NCBI GenBank assembly: GCA_937924775.1
Contig: CALDUT010000016.1
Span: 62,001 to 126,000, forward strand
Reading direction: 5' to 3'
Length of the DNA: 64,000 nucleotides
Source of the DNA: an uncultured Gemmata sp.
Lineage (GTDB): Bacteria > Planctomycetota > Planctomycetia > Gemmatales > Gemmataceae
In this document: positions 21,701 through 30,140 of the stretch, in pieces
How the letters are laid out: every line of letters starts with the position of its first letter
Numbering within the stretch: position 1 is the first letter of the stretch
Notes under the pieces: generated by a model
Database searches by the model: none
Seen by the model: only the letters and a program-made list of their open reading frames with translations
What the model was told of the DNA's origin: nothing
Position numbers and translations under genes: made by a program

Positions 21701-22313
21701 GCAGGGTGCGCAGCTGTGCATCGAGGGCATCGAGTTTGTCTTGCGAGCGGGTGAGATTGATTTCCACTGCGGCCAGTTTGCGGAGGGTTTCCGTTTTCCG
21801 GGCCTTGAAGCGGCTGATGCCCGCGGCTTCGTCGAAAATCTCACGACGATCTTTGGTGGACGCTTGCAGCAGCTCGTCCACACGGCCCTGGGCGATAATG
21901 GTGTAGCCACCGGCCCCGGCACCACTGCCCAGAAACATCTCTTTGAAGTCTTTGAGCCGGGCCATTTGGCCGTTGATGAGATATTCGCTGGTGCCGTCGC
22001 GGTACACCCGCCGCGTCAGTTGCACTTCGTCGGCATCGAGGGCCAACAGCCGGCGGGAATTGTCGAACGTGACGGACACTTCGGCCATGCCGAGGCTTTT
22101 GCGGGACGACGACCCATTGAAGATGACATCGGCCATTTCTCCGCCGCGGAGGCTTTTGGCCGATTGTTCGCCGAGAATCCAGCGGACGGCATCCACCACG
22201 TTGCTTTTGCCAGAACCATTCGGGCCAACGATGGCAGTGATACCCGGTGCGAAGTCGAACCGGGTCTTATCGGCGAAGGACTTGAAGCCCACCATCTCGA
22301 GTCGCTTGAGCAT
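18732..22313 (-). CDS. smc: Chromosome segregation ATPase SMC
   Basis: This 1193-residue protein has the full SMC plan. The N-terminal ATPase half starts MLKRLEMVGFKSFADKTRFDF, with Walker A GPNGSGKSN at about 30-38 and DIIFNGSS-like loop sequence. Long coiled coils rich in Ala, Glu, Gln and Arg flank a hinge at roughly 510-660 (VAAVLRRLHQEAQQGHSAILGLV). The C-terminal half has the signature LSLLSGGEKTLTAVALLLAIF and Walker B FCILDEVDAALDEANTQRLA. SMC compacts and segregates the chromosome, loading at parS through ParB with ScpA and ScpB. No scpA or scpB is adjacent. The start at 22313 fits SMC homology better than the track start. It lies 65 bp downstream of the FlgI-HEAT gene. A parS-like site lies about 2.4 kb upstream. 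Confidence 0.97.
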   Translation of the reverse strand: MLKRLEMVGFKSFADKTRFDFAPGITAIVGPNGSGKSNVVDAVRWILGEQSAKSLRGGEMADVIFNGSSSRKSLGMAEVSVTFDNSRRLLALDADEVQLTRRVYRDGTSEYLINGQMARLKDFKEMFLGSGAGAGGYTIIAQGRVDELLQASTKDRREIFDEAAGISRFKARKTETLRKLAAVEINLTRSQDKLDALDAQLRTLRMQAAKAQKYKEYSERLRELRVGLSVREYRELTATLEREQQALAALKADVAEASAETEQLERQAKELDWAVSRGEETLRHHESQLALARQHIAAFEATFKHERAQAAALDAELLKVGQQQVDLGYRIQALEAEAARAATAANAAEATLAAQQQQADAATTALNAIITQLAELDREHTDGAAQQFELVRQAGSSRAEANATLAQVQRLQQEYTHKRHLREQRVANRAALADALAALSQADANVQARLAAAREQAQQLQTQRETLADRLHTAQARLEQLRLRQSDLRGRLDILEDLERSLDGLGAGVAAVLRRLHQEAQQGHSAILGLVADLLTVPRELAPLVELALGETAQRFVVRSPELVDAVASAMGDINGRVGFIPLRPADERHAYPESGQALHVFVTCEHPEAAGLPRQLLGHVLLAETLVEARYWAARYPHCRIVTRGGELLEPDGTLTVGPFKSETGLVSRKSELRELRELHRLTSEAVSHAEVEVAELRRQADTADGVIAAVHAEIALLSDEAGDLLQRIARQRQAVESLDGEIDLLEQEIRLLERQVQDGEAAWVTARMAAEKAEAAAAALTARLAELKQLLAESVAQREQRQAEHTAAQVALSRAITDRDRARERVAQIDADLRKRKIEAVNLSAVAAELRDRRDHHILAALRASATQAEAYRDKENREQTIAEIVQQTTRDRHQREHIRDRLQELRHGWHDKQTAAHSRELAVHDLVARREALAARIRDDYSIELSDLATTDPPPAVVGEPIPTHPFEEIDELKRKLTRLGSVNMEALDELTRVEGEFTALQAQHDDLNAARQSLQHVIDTINADSRKLFLETLTAIRGYFQELFRKLFGGGQADILLEDANDVLECGIEITARPPGKELRSLSLLSGGEKTLTAVALLLAIFRNKPSPFCILDEVDAALDEANTQRLAGVLREFLDRSQFIVVTHKKRTMAAADRLWGVTMQESGISRLLPMRFEDWPDEESAEASQAA

Positions 22314-22378
22314 AGCCGCGAATACCCAGAAGGTCGAGAACACGCACGGGCGGCCGGTCGATTCCAGGATAGCCGGCG

Positions 22379-24379
22379 TTACTGCCCGCCGGCGGGAACT
22401 ACGGCCGGATCGAGGATGGGCGTATCCGGGGTGCGGCGGGGGCCAAAGAGCCGGCCGGGATCGCGGTTGAGGGGTGGCCGCACAATCGGGGCCCCCACGG
22501 GGGTGATCGGTTCTTCGGCCACGGTGGGTACTTCGAAGCCGTGGGCATCGACCGCGGGCCGGACCGTGCCCACTTTGGCCACGTCGAGGTTGGCGCGGGC
22601 CAGAGTGGAATCGGTCTTCGCGTATTGCGCCAGTTGCTGAATGCTCAGTTCACGCGGGATGGCATCGACCACCAATTCGCCATGTAGCAATTCGGCCCGG
22701 TGGGCTCGGCGAACCAGTTCGATCGCGTCGCTGTAGTTGCCGCCGAGGTTGGCCATAGCCCCCAAAATCGCCACCAGTGTGGGAGCGCAGCGGACCTCGC
22801 GGACTTCGGCTTCGTCGCGGCCTTTGACGATCCGCGTCACTTTGGCGTGTTTGTCGCCATTGGGCCACGACACGGTGAACTCGGTACCCACCGCGAAGGG
22901 TTGAACCGGTCCACGGAGCCGAACGCCATCGCCGAAGACAAGAATTTCGCTACGGCCCGACGTACTCAGGTGAACCGCCGCAGCGGCCTCCGGGGCCAAG
23001 CGGTGCAGCCAATAGGAGCGATTCATCAGCGTTGGATTGAGTGCGGGATGCCGTTCATCGGCCAGGCGCAAGGCGATGAAAGCCCCTTGGCGCAGTTCCG
23101 GGTCGGAACTGGACAGCATTTCCACCAGCCGATCGGTGCTGATCGCGTCGTCGATGGTGGCTAGTGCTTTGAGGCATTGGACGCGGAGCGCGGGGTGATC
23201 TTCGGCCAATCGGGCCAGTTCCGCGGCACCATCGTTTTGCCCCAAGTAGGCCAGGGCTTCCGCCGCGGCAAAACGCACCCACGGCGAGGGGCTTTCCAGG
23301 CCAATTCGCAAGCTGTCGCGGCAATCCCCGCCTAGGGCTTCGAGTTTGACCGCGGCGGTCAGTGTGGTGGCCGGGTCCATCAGCTCCTCTTCCAGTTTCT
23401 GCCGGTAGGGGCTGTCAGGACGAACGGGGTTGTACGGTATCTGCCGGGCGACCAGCAAGAAGCGGTAATGGTTGTGGCGGTACAGAAGTGGGACGTTGAG
23501 CAGAATCAATTCGGGCGTTTTCGCTTCGGCAATTTTCAAATTCGGCTCGTGCGTGGTGTGGAAGACGCTGTTGATGCGGGCGGCGATACTGGCCGCGATG
23601 CGGGAACTTTGCTCATTTTGATTGAGAATCAGGTGATAGGGCCGGGTTTTGATCACGGTTCCTCCCCCGGCGATGAAGCCGGCGCGGTAGGCCGGCTTAC
23701 CTTCGTTATCGACGGGCGCTGCCGTTGTGGACCCGGTTTCCGGGACGAAGTTACCCGCGACCAGTGGCCCCCGAGCTTCGGCCCACACGTCGCCGCGGAG
23801 CAAGCGCCCGCTGGGTTCGGCCGGCGTTCCCTCCCGCAGCCAGGAACGCACGTTCCCGGTGGTATCTGCGGTGAACAATTCGCAGGGAAACAGGACCCCG
23901 CCTTGCAAGCTTGTGGTTTTGCTGCCATCGGGCAGTGTGACTTGAACGTCGATAGCGTCGCCCTTGCGGACTCCGGGGGGAACGAGCGCCGACACCAGCA
24001 CCAGCGACGTCGTTCGCTCGGGGTTATCGAGTAATTCCTTGATGTTGATGGGCTGGTCGCGTTTCATCTTCTTGAGATTTTGTTCCAACATGGCTCGCCA
24101 GCCGTCGGGCTGTGGGCTGCTGCCGGTGCCGGCCAGCATGTAGACCAGGCCGACCCCATTGACCACCAGCGGTTCCGTGTTGGAAACTACCGTTTTGGCA
24201 CCAACGGTGACGACTGCGTCGGCCTCGGACGAGTCTTCACCAATTTGCGAGCGCGATTGGAAGATGACGTTCTCCGCCGTGTTCTTGCACCCGGTCCAAC
24301 CGGCGACGCCCACCGCGGCCGACCACGCCAGCAGTTGACGCCGACTCACCCCCGCCGCGAGTTTCCACGCCCGGTTCAT
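22379..24379 (-). CDS. Tat-exported FlgI-like (P-ring) domain fused to HEAT repeats
   Basis: This 666-residue protein begins with a twin-arginine signal (VSRRQLLAWSAAVGVAGWTGC), and the Cys31 after WTG could be a lipidated residue. Residues about 60-330 follow the FlgI P-ring pattern: VNGVGLVYMLAGTG, then a segment in place of RNVA.VMV with LVLVSALVPPGVRKGDAIDVQV, SLQGGVLF, an ARGPLVAGN stretch, IAASIAARIN, and a late YRHNHYRFLLV. HEAT-like helical repeats follow at about 335-460 (SPWVRFAAAEALAYLG, HPALRVQCLKALATI, DPELRQGAFIALRLA). The C-terminus is proline-rich. No other flagellar gene is nearby, so a role in a flagellar motor is doubtful. It lies just upstream of smc on the same strand. 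The function is unknown. Confidence 0.85.
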   Translation of the reverse strand: MNRAWKLAAGVSRRQLLAWSAAVGVAGWTGCKNTAENVIFQSRSQIGEDSSEADAVVTVGAKTVVSNTEPLVVNGVGLVYMLAGTGSSPQPDGWRAMLEQNLKKMKRDQPINIKELLDNPERTTSLVLVSALVPPGVRKGDAIDVQVTLPDGSKTTSLQGGVLFPCELFTADTTGNVRSWLREGTPAEPSGRLLRGDVWAEARGPLVAGNFVPETGSTTAAPVDNEGKPAYRAGFIAGGGTVIKTRPYHLILNQNEQSSRIAASIAARINSVFHTTHEPNLKIAEAKTPELILLNVPLLYRHNHYRFLLVARQIPYNPVRPDSPYRQKLEEELMDPATTLTAAVKLEALGGDCRDSLRIGLESPSPWVRFAAAEALAYLGQNDGAAELARLAEDHPALRVQCLKALATIDDAISTDRLVEMLSSSDPELRQGAFIALRLADERHPALNPTLMNRSYWLHRLAPEAAAAVHLSTSGRSEILVFGDGVRLRGPVQPFAVGTEFTVSWPNGDKHAKVTRIVKGRDEAEVREVRCAPTLVAILGAMANLGGNYSDAIELVRRAHRAELLHGELVVDAIPRELSIQQLAQYAKTDSTLARANLDVAKVGTVRPAVDAHGFEVPTVAEEPITPVGAPIVRPPLNRDPGRLFGPRRTPDTPILDPAVVPAGGQ

Positions 24380-24407
24380 ACGTTCATCCTTGAACAGTTG
24401 TGCGACT

Positions 24408-24427
24408 GCCGGTTCCCCCGAACCGGC
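24408..24427. promoter_or_regulatory. Perfect GC hairpin in the leader of the FlgI-HEAT gene
   Basis: GCCGGTTC and GAACCGGC form a perfect 8-bp stem with loop CCCC. It lies 28 bp upstream of the minus-strand ATG at 24379, so it would be in the mRNA leader and could affect translation. No alternative pairing with the start region was found by eye. Confidence 0.45.
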
Positions 24428-24632
24428 TGTTGTGTCGCGCCTGAGGCTTTACCCACGAAGGGCCGCGTGATAACCAATCGCCCAGTCGCGTCAAGATCAA
24501 GCCCGGGGGAACCGGAGAAAAACCACCCTCACCAGTGAGCAGTACGGTGAAGCCAGGGAAACAGGGACGAATCGCGACACTGGGTCAGAAGCGATCCCTC
24601 CGGGAAGGGACAAGGAGGCTTTCGGGGCAGGC

Positions 24633-24796
24633 GGATGTCTACTTTTGTCTATTTAGAAACGCATGCCAATTCCGGGGCAAAATGGTGAAAAATGGATGAA
24701 TATTCTGTATGTTCAATGGTAGCAATCGTTTCGGCGCGACGTTCTAACATTCGCCGACGTTCCACGTGGAACATTTTTCAACAAAAGTAGACATCC
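24633..24796. repeat. 164-bp island bounded by a perfect 16-bp inverted repeat
   Basis: GGATGTCTACTTTTGT at 24633-24648 has its exact reverse complement ACAAAAGTAGACATCC at 24781-24796. The 132 bp between them are AT-richer than the flanks and contain a parS-like palindrome at 24759-24772 plus a direct repeat of GACGTTC. It has no reading frame I can support. It could be a MITE-like remnant; the flanks offer only an AGG on each side, too short to prove target duplication. The surrounding gene-free region runs 24380-24924. Confidence 0.75.
24759..24772. other. Perfect palindrome matching the parS centromere core
   Basis: GTTCCACGTGGAAC is a perfect 14-bp palindrome and fits the general ParB-site core GTTnCACGTGnAAC; with flanks, CGTTCCACGTGGAACA matches 15 of 16 bases of the form TGTTCCACGTGGAACA. 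It is the only copy I saw in the window. The site lies about 2.4 kb from smc, whose product is loaded at parS by ParB. No parA or parB is in the window. Confidence 0.6.
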
Positions 24797-24924
24797 CAGG
24801 AGGCGATAGGAGTTGCGCACCGCTTTTCCGGCTCCAGCGCGAGAGAGATTCTCCTTGACTGATGAGCCGCCCCCCGCGGCTTCCATCGAACTGGCCAATT
24901 CTGCATATCGGCCCAAAACATCAT

Positions 24925-25917
24925 TCAGTCTTGCGGGTACAACGCGGTGCTGAGGTAGCGTTCGCCCAGGTCCGGCAGCACCACGACAATCACCTTGCCG
25001 GCATTTTCGGGCCGCTGGGCGACTTTCACCGCGGCGGTCGCCGCGGCCCCGCACGAGATACCGCAGAGCATCCCTTCCTCTTTGGCCAAGCGGCGACCCA
25101 TTTCAAACGCTTCATCGTCGGTCACTTGGATGATTTCGTCGATAATCGCGGTGTTCAGTACATCGGGGATAAACCCCGCCCCGATCCCTTGAATTTTGTG
25201 CGGCCCCAACGGTTTGACCTGGTTGCGGGGAATGCCTTGGATCAAGTGTTGTGTGAGTACCGGGCTTTGCGTGGGTTCGACCGCGATGCATTTTACGCTT
25301 GGTTTGCGGCTTTTGAGCACTTCACCGCAGCCGGTGATGGTGCCGCCGGTGCCCACGCCGCACACGAGGATGTCGATTTCCCCTTGGGTCGCTCGCCAGA
25401 TTTCCTCCGCGGTGGTTTTGCGGTGAATTTCAGGATTCGCGGGGTTCTTGAACTGCTGCGGCATGAAGGCTTTGGGTTCGCCACCCAATTCTTGGAAGAT
25501 TTTGTTGGCTTCGGCGACGGCTCCGCTCATGCCCAATTCGCGTGGGGTCAGGATCAGCTTCACGCCGAAGGCTTTCAGAAGCCGCTGCCGTTCCAGCGAC
25601 ATACTTTCGGGCATCGTAACGGTCAGTTTGTAGCCGCGTGCAGCACAGGTGAACGCCAGGCCAATGCCGGTGTTGCCGCTAGTAGGTTCCACGATCATCG
25701 TTTCGGGGGTGATTTTCCCGGCTTTCTCCGCCGCGTTGATCATCGCCACCGCGATACGATCTTTCACCGACCACAGCGGGTTGAAGTTCTCCAATTTGCC
25801 TAAGACGGTGGCTTGAGCATTCCCCACCACGCGGCGCAGGCGGATCAGCGGTGTATAACCGATAGTTTGGGTGATGTCGTCGTAAATGTGGCCACGAAAG
25901 CCATTGTCGGTTGCCAT
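24925..25917 (-). CDS. cysK: Cysteine synthase A (O-acetylserine sulfhydrylase)
   Basis: This 330-residue PLP enzyme makes cysteine from O-acetylserine and sulfide. It shows [42 protein letters not shown], with the PLP Lys in SVKDR, the phosphate/acetate-binding loop [13 protein letters not shown], and the cofactor loop [10 protein letters not shown]. Length and order match CysK. It begins with ATG at 25917 and is cytoplasmic. Neighbours give no pathway context; the next gene on the same strand is the GT87-like protein over 110 bp upstream, so it is probably its own unit. Confidence 0.96.
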   Translation of the reverse strand: MATDNGFRGHIYDDITQTIGYTPLIRLRRVVGNAQATVLGKLENFNPLWSVKDRIAVAMINAAEKAGKITPETMIVEPTSGNTGIGLAFTCAARGYKLTVTMPESMSLERQRLLKAFGVKLILTPRELGMSGAVAEANKIFQELGGEPKAFMPQQFKNPANPEIHRKTTAEEIWRATQGEIDILVCGVGTGGTITGCGEVLKSRKPSVKCIAVEPTQSPVLTQHLIQGIPRNQVKPLGPHKIQGIGAGFIPDVLNTAIIDEIIQVTDDEAFEMGRRLAKEEGMLCGISCGAAATAAVKVAQRPENAGKVIVVVLPDLGERYLSTALYPQD

Positions 25918-26030
25918 AGTGAAAGTCCTTCGGTCGATGTTCGAACAACGCTCCAGTTCAACATCGTTATCGGCAGTCTAAGCCGCGTTCGCCACCAGGA
26001 CAAGCCGAAGCCGTCGGTAACAGGCCCCAC

Positions 26031-27305
26031 CTACGGCAGATCGCGACGCGGCAATAGCCCAACCCCCACCGCAAGCGCCAACACCGCGACAGCCAACGGC
26101 CGGTGGAAATCGAAACCTATCGGAGCCAGAACCTGAAGAGGAATCGCTTGTAAACCCAGCGCCACCGCCGCAACCGTGCCAATCCATGGCGAACCAACAG
26201 TGAACAGGTCGCGAATCCACGGCACCGTCAGGACCAAGATCAACGCTTCGTACCCCAGCACCTGCGGGCACCCCACGGCGGCTACGGCCGCCGCTGCCAG
26301 CACCCACGCTGCTGCCGGTTTCTGCCCCGCAACGGCGCAGCGGACCAATACCATCCCCCCCCACACCCCATACGCGGCCAAAGTGATCGACGCCGTCTGT
26401 TCGATCACGACCGGCTGAGCCATGAGCCAATCGGTGGCCACCAATAACAACCGGTTCCAACTGGTGATCTCATAATTCCGTGCGGCTTGATTGAATACCA
26501 CCGCCCGGTGGCTGTCGCGGAGAAAGTCGAAGTAGTCCTGCAGAAATTCGGGAGAACCGCTCACCAGCCAACCGCCCAGCAGGTTGAACGCCGCCACCAC
26601 GCCCACCAGAGCCGCCGCACGCTTCCAACCGCCCAGATACCATGCGAGCGGAATCAACGGCAACGCCACATGCGGTTTGATAAACGGCACCGACCACAGC
26701 AACACACCAAGCCAAAATCCCAACCGCGAAGGCCGTGACCAACACCACAACCCTGCGGCGATGCACCCGGTCGTCAGTACCGTCGTTTGGCCCACCATGG
26801 CCACGCCCAGCGTCAGAAAATTCAGCAGCAACAGAAACGGGAGTAATCGTCCAATCAGCGACCGGTTCGCCGGCCCGGCGGTGGGAAGCCAAGCCCGAGG
26901 CAGAAGGGCGATCGCGAAGGCGGCAGCTCCCTGCACCACCACCCACACGACCTTGGCCATCCCCCACGGCATAAAAGCCCATGGGGCAAACACCATCAGC
27001 GCTTGCGGCGGAAGAAAGTAGCCACAGTTGTTAACGAAGCTATCTGGCGACGGCTCCGGGTCCGGGAATTGGACGGCCACCTGGGCGCGGATCGTGGCTA
27101 GGTTGTAGGGCGACTGTCCCTGCAGAGCCAATTCCGAGCCGAGCCGATAGATGTAAAAATCCGGCAACAGCTGCGGGGAGGTGGTGAAACCCCAGGCGAT
27201 CGCGGTAAATAGCGACGCGGCCAGGCACTCGGCACTAAACGCAGATCGCAGCGTGCCCGAAAGCCACGCCAACCCGGGTCGCGCACGCCACGAGGCCTCA
27301 CACAC
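26031..27305 (-). CDS. GT87-like (DUF2029) polyprenyl-phosphate-sugar glycosyltransferase, integral membrane
   Basis: This 424-residue protein has about ten hydrophobic segments. The first periplasmic loop has LPDFYIYRLGSELALQGQSPYNLATIRAQ, as in GT87 proteins that use polyprenyl-phosphate mannose or arabinose donors, and a YFLPPQALMVFAPWAFMPW segment follows. It would act at the cytoplasmic membrane on cell-envelope glycans; the substrate is unknown. It starts with GTG at 27305, and the GTGTGA overlap with the stop of the E2 gene (27298) shows translational coupling. That coupling to a dehydrogenase operon is odd and may be accidental. Confidence 0.82.
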   Translation of the reverse strand: MCEASWRARPGLAWLSGTLRSAFSAECLAASLFTAIAWGFTTSPQLLPDFYIYRLGSELALQGQSPYNLATIRAQVAVQFPDPEPSPDSFVNNCGYFLPPQALMVFAPWAFMPWGMAKVVWVVVQGAAAFAIALLPRAWLPTAGPANRSLIGRLLPFLLLLNFLTLGVAMVGQTTVLTTGCIAAGLWCWSRPSRLGFWLGVLLWSVPFIKPHVALPLIPLAWYLGGWKRAAALVGVVAAFNLLGGWLVSGSPEFLQDYFDFLRDSHRAVVFNQAARNYEITSWNRLLLVATDWLMAQPVVIEQTASITLAAYGVWGGMVLVRCAVAGQKPAAAWVLAAAAVAAVGCPQVLGYEALILVLTVPWIRDLFTVGSPWIGTVAAVALGLQAIPLQVLAPIGFDFHRPLAVAVLALAVGVGLLPRRDLP

Positions 27306-28728
27306 CGGTTTTCTCCGGTAACAACAACAATGCCGGGGTCTGCAGATACCGCATCACTACGTTGCCGAACGCAGCCCCAATCGCCCCATCCACCACCCGA
27401 TGATCGAAAGAAAACGACAAATACACAATGTCGGTAGGCTTCAAATTTCCTTGGGCATCGTACAGCGGCCGCTTCACTACCTTGCCCACCCCCATAATAC
27501 CCACTTGCGGATGATTGATGATCGGGGTTGATATCAGACCGCCAATTCCACCCACCGACGTTACCGTGAAAGTACCACCGCGGAGATCATCGAGTTGGCT
27601 TTTGCCGTTTTTCGCATCGTTACTGAGCCGTTCAATATCGGCGGCAATGGTGACCAGGTCTTTCTTATTCGCGTCCTTGACCACAGGAACCATCAGCCCC
27701 TGCGGAGCGGCCACCGCGATGCCGATATTGTATTTGTCGTGCAGAATCACTTCGCCGGCGCTTTCGTCGAAGGTACTATTGACAATCGGCACTTCTTGGA
27801 GGGCGCGGGCCACGGCTTTGACGAAAAACGCCAGGTACGTCAGTTTCACCCCGACTTGGGCCAAGGGTTCGCGCAGTTGGTTCCGCAGCCGGACAATGTC
27901 GCTCAGGTCACATTCGTCGATGTACGAGTAGTGGGGAATGTGCCGTTTCGACTCGACCATATGTTCGGCGATCTTGCGGCGCAGGCCGAGGAGTTTCATC
28001 CGGGTGCCGGCGATGCCGAAGTCGAGTCGCGATGTGTCGGTTCCGTGCGTAGCCGGGGTTTGCGGGGCCGCGGGAGTGGCTTTAGGAACCAGGAAAGGGG
28101 TGAGGTCGTCCAGCAGGATGCGGCCGTGCGGCCCGCTGCCGCGGATCCGCGACAGATCCACCCCCAATTTGCGGGCCAAAGCCCGGACCGAGGGGGCCGC
28201 CGGGGGCAAAGGCGTTCGGGGGGCTGAAACCGTAGCCGAAGATGCCGCCGGCGACGAAGGGAGAGCCCCAGGAGACGGTGTGGCGGGGAGACCACAACCA
28301 GCCAGCGGGGGATGACCGTTGGTCGATGTACCTCCCCGGCCAGGAGCAGGGAGGGTGGCTGTTGTGGCTGCCGCGGCGGCCGTCGTGGCCACCGGAGGAC
28401 GTTCGCTGCTGCCAGCGGTACTCGTGGCGGCGGTTGCGACTGTTGTGGCAGTACGAGCTATTTCTTCGGGGGGTGTGGGCTTTTCGGCGCCGGTGACCAC
28501 CGGCTGGTAGCTGAGAATCCGCTGCCCCACACGCACTTTCGCTCCGGGGGTGGCGAACAGTTCCGTGATGGTACCGCTGAAGGGGGCCGGTAGTTCCATG
28601 TTCGCCTTGTCAGACATCACCTCAGCCAGGACCTGCCCGGGAACGACGGCATCGCCGGGCCGCACCTGCCAGCGTACCAACTCCACTTCCAGCAAACCTT
28701 CGCCAACCGGAGGAAGAGAAAAATCCAT
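27298..28728 (-). CDS. Dihydrolipoamide acyltransferase (E2) of a 2-oxoacid dehydrogenase complex
   Basis: This 476-residue E2 has a lipoyl domain at about 2-78 (MDFSLPPVGEGLLEVELV, with lipoyl Lys41 in MSDKANME), a long Ala/Thr/Pro linker, an E3-binding domain (PSVRALARKLGVDLSRIRGSG) and a catalytic domain (SYIDECDLSDIVRLRNQL, with DHRVVDG near the end). It moves the acyl group from lipoate to CoA. It lies 188 bp after E1beta and follows E1alpha and E1beta on the same strand. The ATG at 28728 is used because the lipoyl domain starts there; the track start adds 87 unrelated residues. Confidence 0.93.
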   Translation of the reverse strand: MDFSLPPVGEGLLEVELVRWQVRPGDAVVPGQVLAEVMSDKANMELPAPFSGTITELFATPGAKVRVGQRILSYQPVVTGAEKPTPPEEIARTATTVATAATSTAGSSERPPVATTAAAAATTATLPAPGRGGTSTNGHPPLAGCGLPATPSPGALPSSPAASSATVSAPRTPLPPAAPSVRALARKLGVDLSRIRGSGPHGRILLDDLTPFLVPKATPAAPQTPATHGTDTSRLDFGIAGTRMKLLGLRRKIAEHMVESKRHIPHYSYIDECDLSDIVRLRNQLREPLAQVGVKLTYLAFFVKAVARALQEVPIVNSTFDESAGEVILHDKYNIGIAVAAPQGLMVPVVKDANKKDLVTIAADIERLSNDAKNGKSQLDDLRGGTFTVTSVGGIGGLISTPIINHPQVGIMGVGKVVKRPLYDAQGNLKPTDIVYLSFSFDHRVVDGAIGAAFGNVVMRYLQTPALLLLPEKTGV

Positions 28729-28915
28729 AGATGCACCGGGGGATTGGGTCGGTTGTTGTGCGGTCCGCACGGCCAGTGGGGCGGGTCTGATCCGGGAGGC
28801 GAGCCGCCACAGGGTCGATTCGTGTTCCGATATCTCGGGCTCGGGGCACCTGCCGTCGCGGTGTAATCCGCGGTGGGCCAGCGACCAACCGACCAGCCGT
28901 GCCGCCGGGTGTCGG

Positions 28916-29974
28916 TCACGCCGGTTCGGTAGCCAAGTCCCACAGGGCCGTGCGAATATCGCCCAACTGCGGGACGCTGTTGAGTTCATAATTCTGGTTC
29001 ATGCCGATGCCCGGCACATGTTTGCCCATCAAAGTGCGGGGACAAACGGCCAGATCGTAGAAGTGTTCGTCGATCACTCGGCGAAGGAGGTGTTCGCCGA
29101 AATTGGTCACTTCTGTATCTTCGTTGACAATCAAAACCCGGCCGGTTTTCACCACACTTTGGGAGATCATCGACCAATCATAAGGGAACAGGCTGCGCAG
29201 GTCGATGACGTCGAAGGTATAACCGTGTTCGCGGGCCAGTTCGTCGGCGGCTTGTACGCACAACGGCAGCGGGCGGCCATACGCAATGACGGTACCGTGG
29301 GACCCTTCGCGAACCAAATTCCCCACACCCAACGGGATGGTGTAATCTTCCAAAGGCGGCCATTGCGGCTGCCAGTTCGATCGGTCGCCGATGGGGGCGT
29401 CGATCATCCGGCTGAGTTCGTCAGGGTCGGCCGGTTCGCCAGGGATCAATTGTTCGCCGCGCACCCGGAGAAGTGCTTTGGGCAACAGAACCAGGACCGG
29501 GTTGGGGTCTTTGATGGCCGCCAGCATCAGACCGTAGGCATCCAGGGGCGTGGACGGCATGACGATCTTCCAACCGGCCAGGCGGGTGGCGAAACTCTCG
29601 AAGCTGTGGGAATGGTAGATGCTGCCACGGATGCCGGCGCCGTTGGGCGTCATCACGACGATGGGTAGATCGAACGCCCCGCCGCTGGCCCAGCGTTGGT
29701 TGCCCGCGATTTTGAACAAGTCCATGATATTCAGGGCGTAATCGCAGAACTGAATCTCGCAGACCGGTCGGCCCCCGGCGTAGGCGATGCCCAGGGCCGT
29801 ACCGAGGATGCCGCGTTCATCAAGCGGGGTATTCCACGCTGTTTTCAGCCCTTGCGTGACGGTGAAGACGCCGCCCAACGGGGGGCCGACATCTTCCCCA
29901 AACACATCGGTGACACCCAGATACTCTTCACCGTAGTGCAGTGCCATGCGCACTGCTTGGGCCATGTTTGCCAT
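28916..29974 (-). CDS. 2-oxoacid dehydrogenase E1 component, beta subunit
   Basis: This 352-residue protein is the E1beta partner of the upstream E1alpha. It shows MAQAVRMALHYGEEYLGVTDVFGEDVG, GVFTVTQGLKTAW, ERGILGTALGIAYAGGRPVCEIQFCDY, and a C-terminal transketolase-like domain (FDVIDLRSLFPYDW, KTGRVLIVNEDTEVTNFGEHLL, VPGIGMNQNYELN). With E1alpha it uses thiamine diphosphate to decarboxylate a 2-oxoacid and acylate lipoyl-E2. The start at 29974 gives the normal N-terminus; the track start is 77 residues too long. No clear Shine-Dalgarno sequence precedes it. Confidence 0.93.
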   Translation of the reverse strand: MANMAQAVRMALHYGEEYLGVTDVFGEDVGPPLGGVFTVTQGLKTAWNTPLDERGILGTALGIAYAGGRPVCEIQFCDYALNIMDLFKIAGNQRWASGGAFDLPIVVMTPNGAGIRGSIYHSHSFESFATRLAGWKIVMPSTPLDAYGLMLAAIKDPNPVLVLLPKALLRVRGEQLIPGEPADPDELSRMIDAPIGDRSNWQPQWPPLEDYTIPLGVGNLVREGSHGTVIAYGRPLPLCVQAADELAREHGYTFDVIDLRSLFPYDWSMISQSVVKTGRVLIVNEDTEVTNFGEHLLRRVIDEHFYDLAVCPRTLMGKHVPGIGMNQNYELNSVPQLGDIRTALWDLATEPA

Positions 29975-30140
29975 AACATTTCGGAGAGGTTGAAACGTTC
30001 GTCTATGATCGGTCAGCGCCCTGGGAAGAACCGGTGAAAAGGGGAGCCTCTGCGACGCGGAGTTCCCCCCCCGGCGGTCGCGAGGGTAACCGATGTCGGG
30101 TCTTTCCCCGCGGAGTAATAGTTGTTGGGGCCCCCGCGAG

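Noticed and set aside
20874-22640. 588-residue plus-strand ORF over smc
   Set aside because: Antisense to the well-supported SMC coiled-coil gene; no family resemblance and low-complexity composition.
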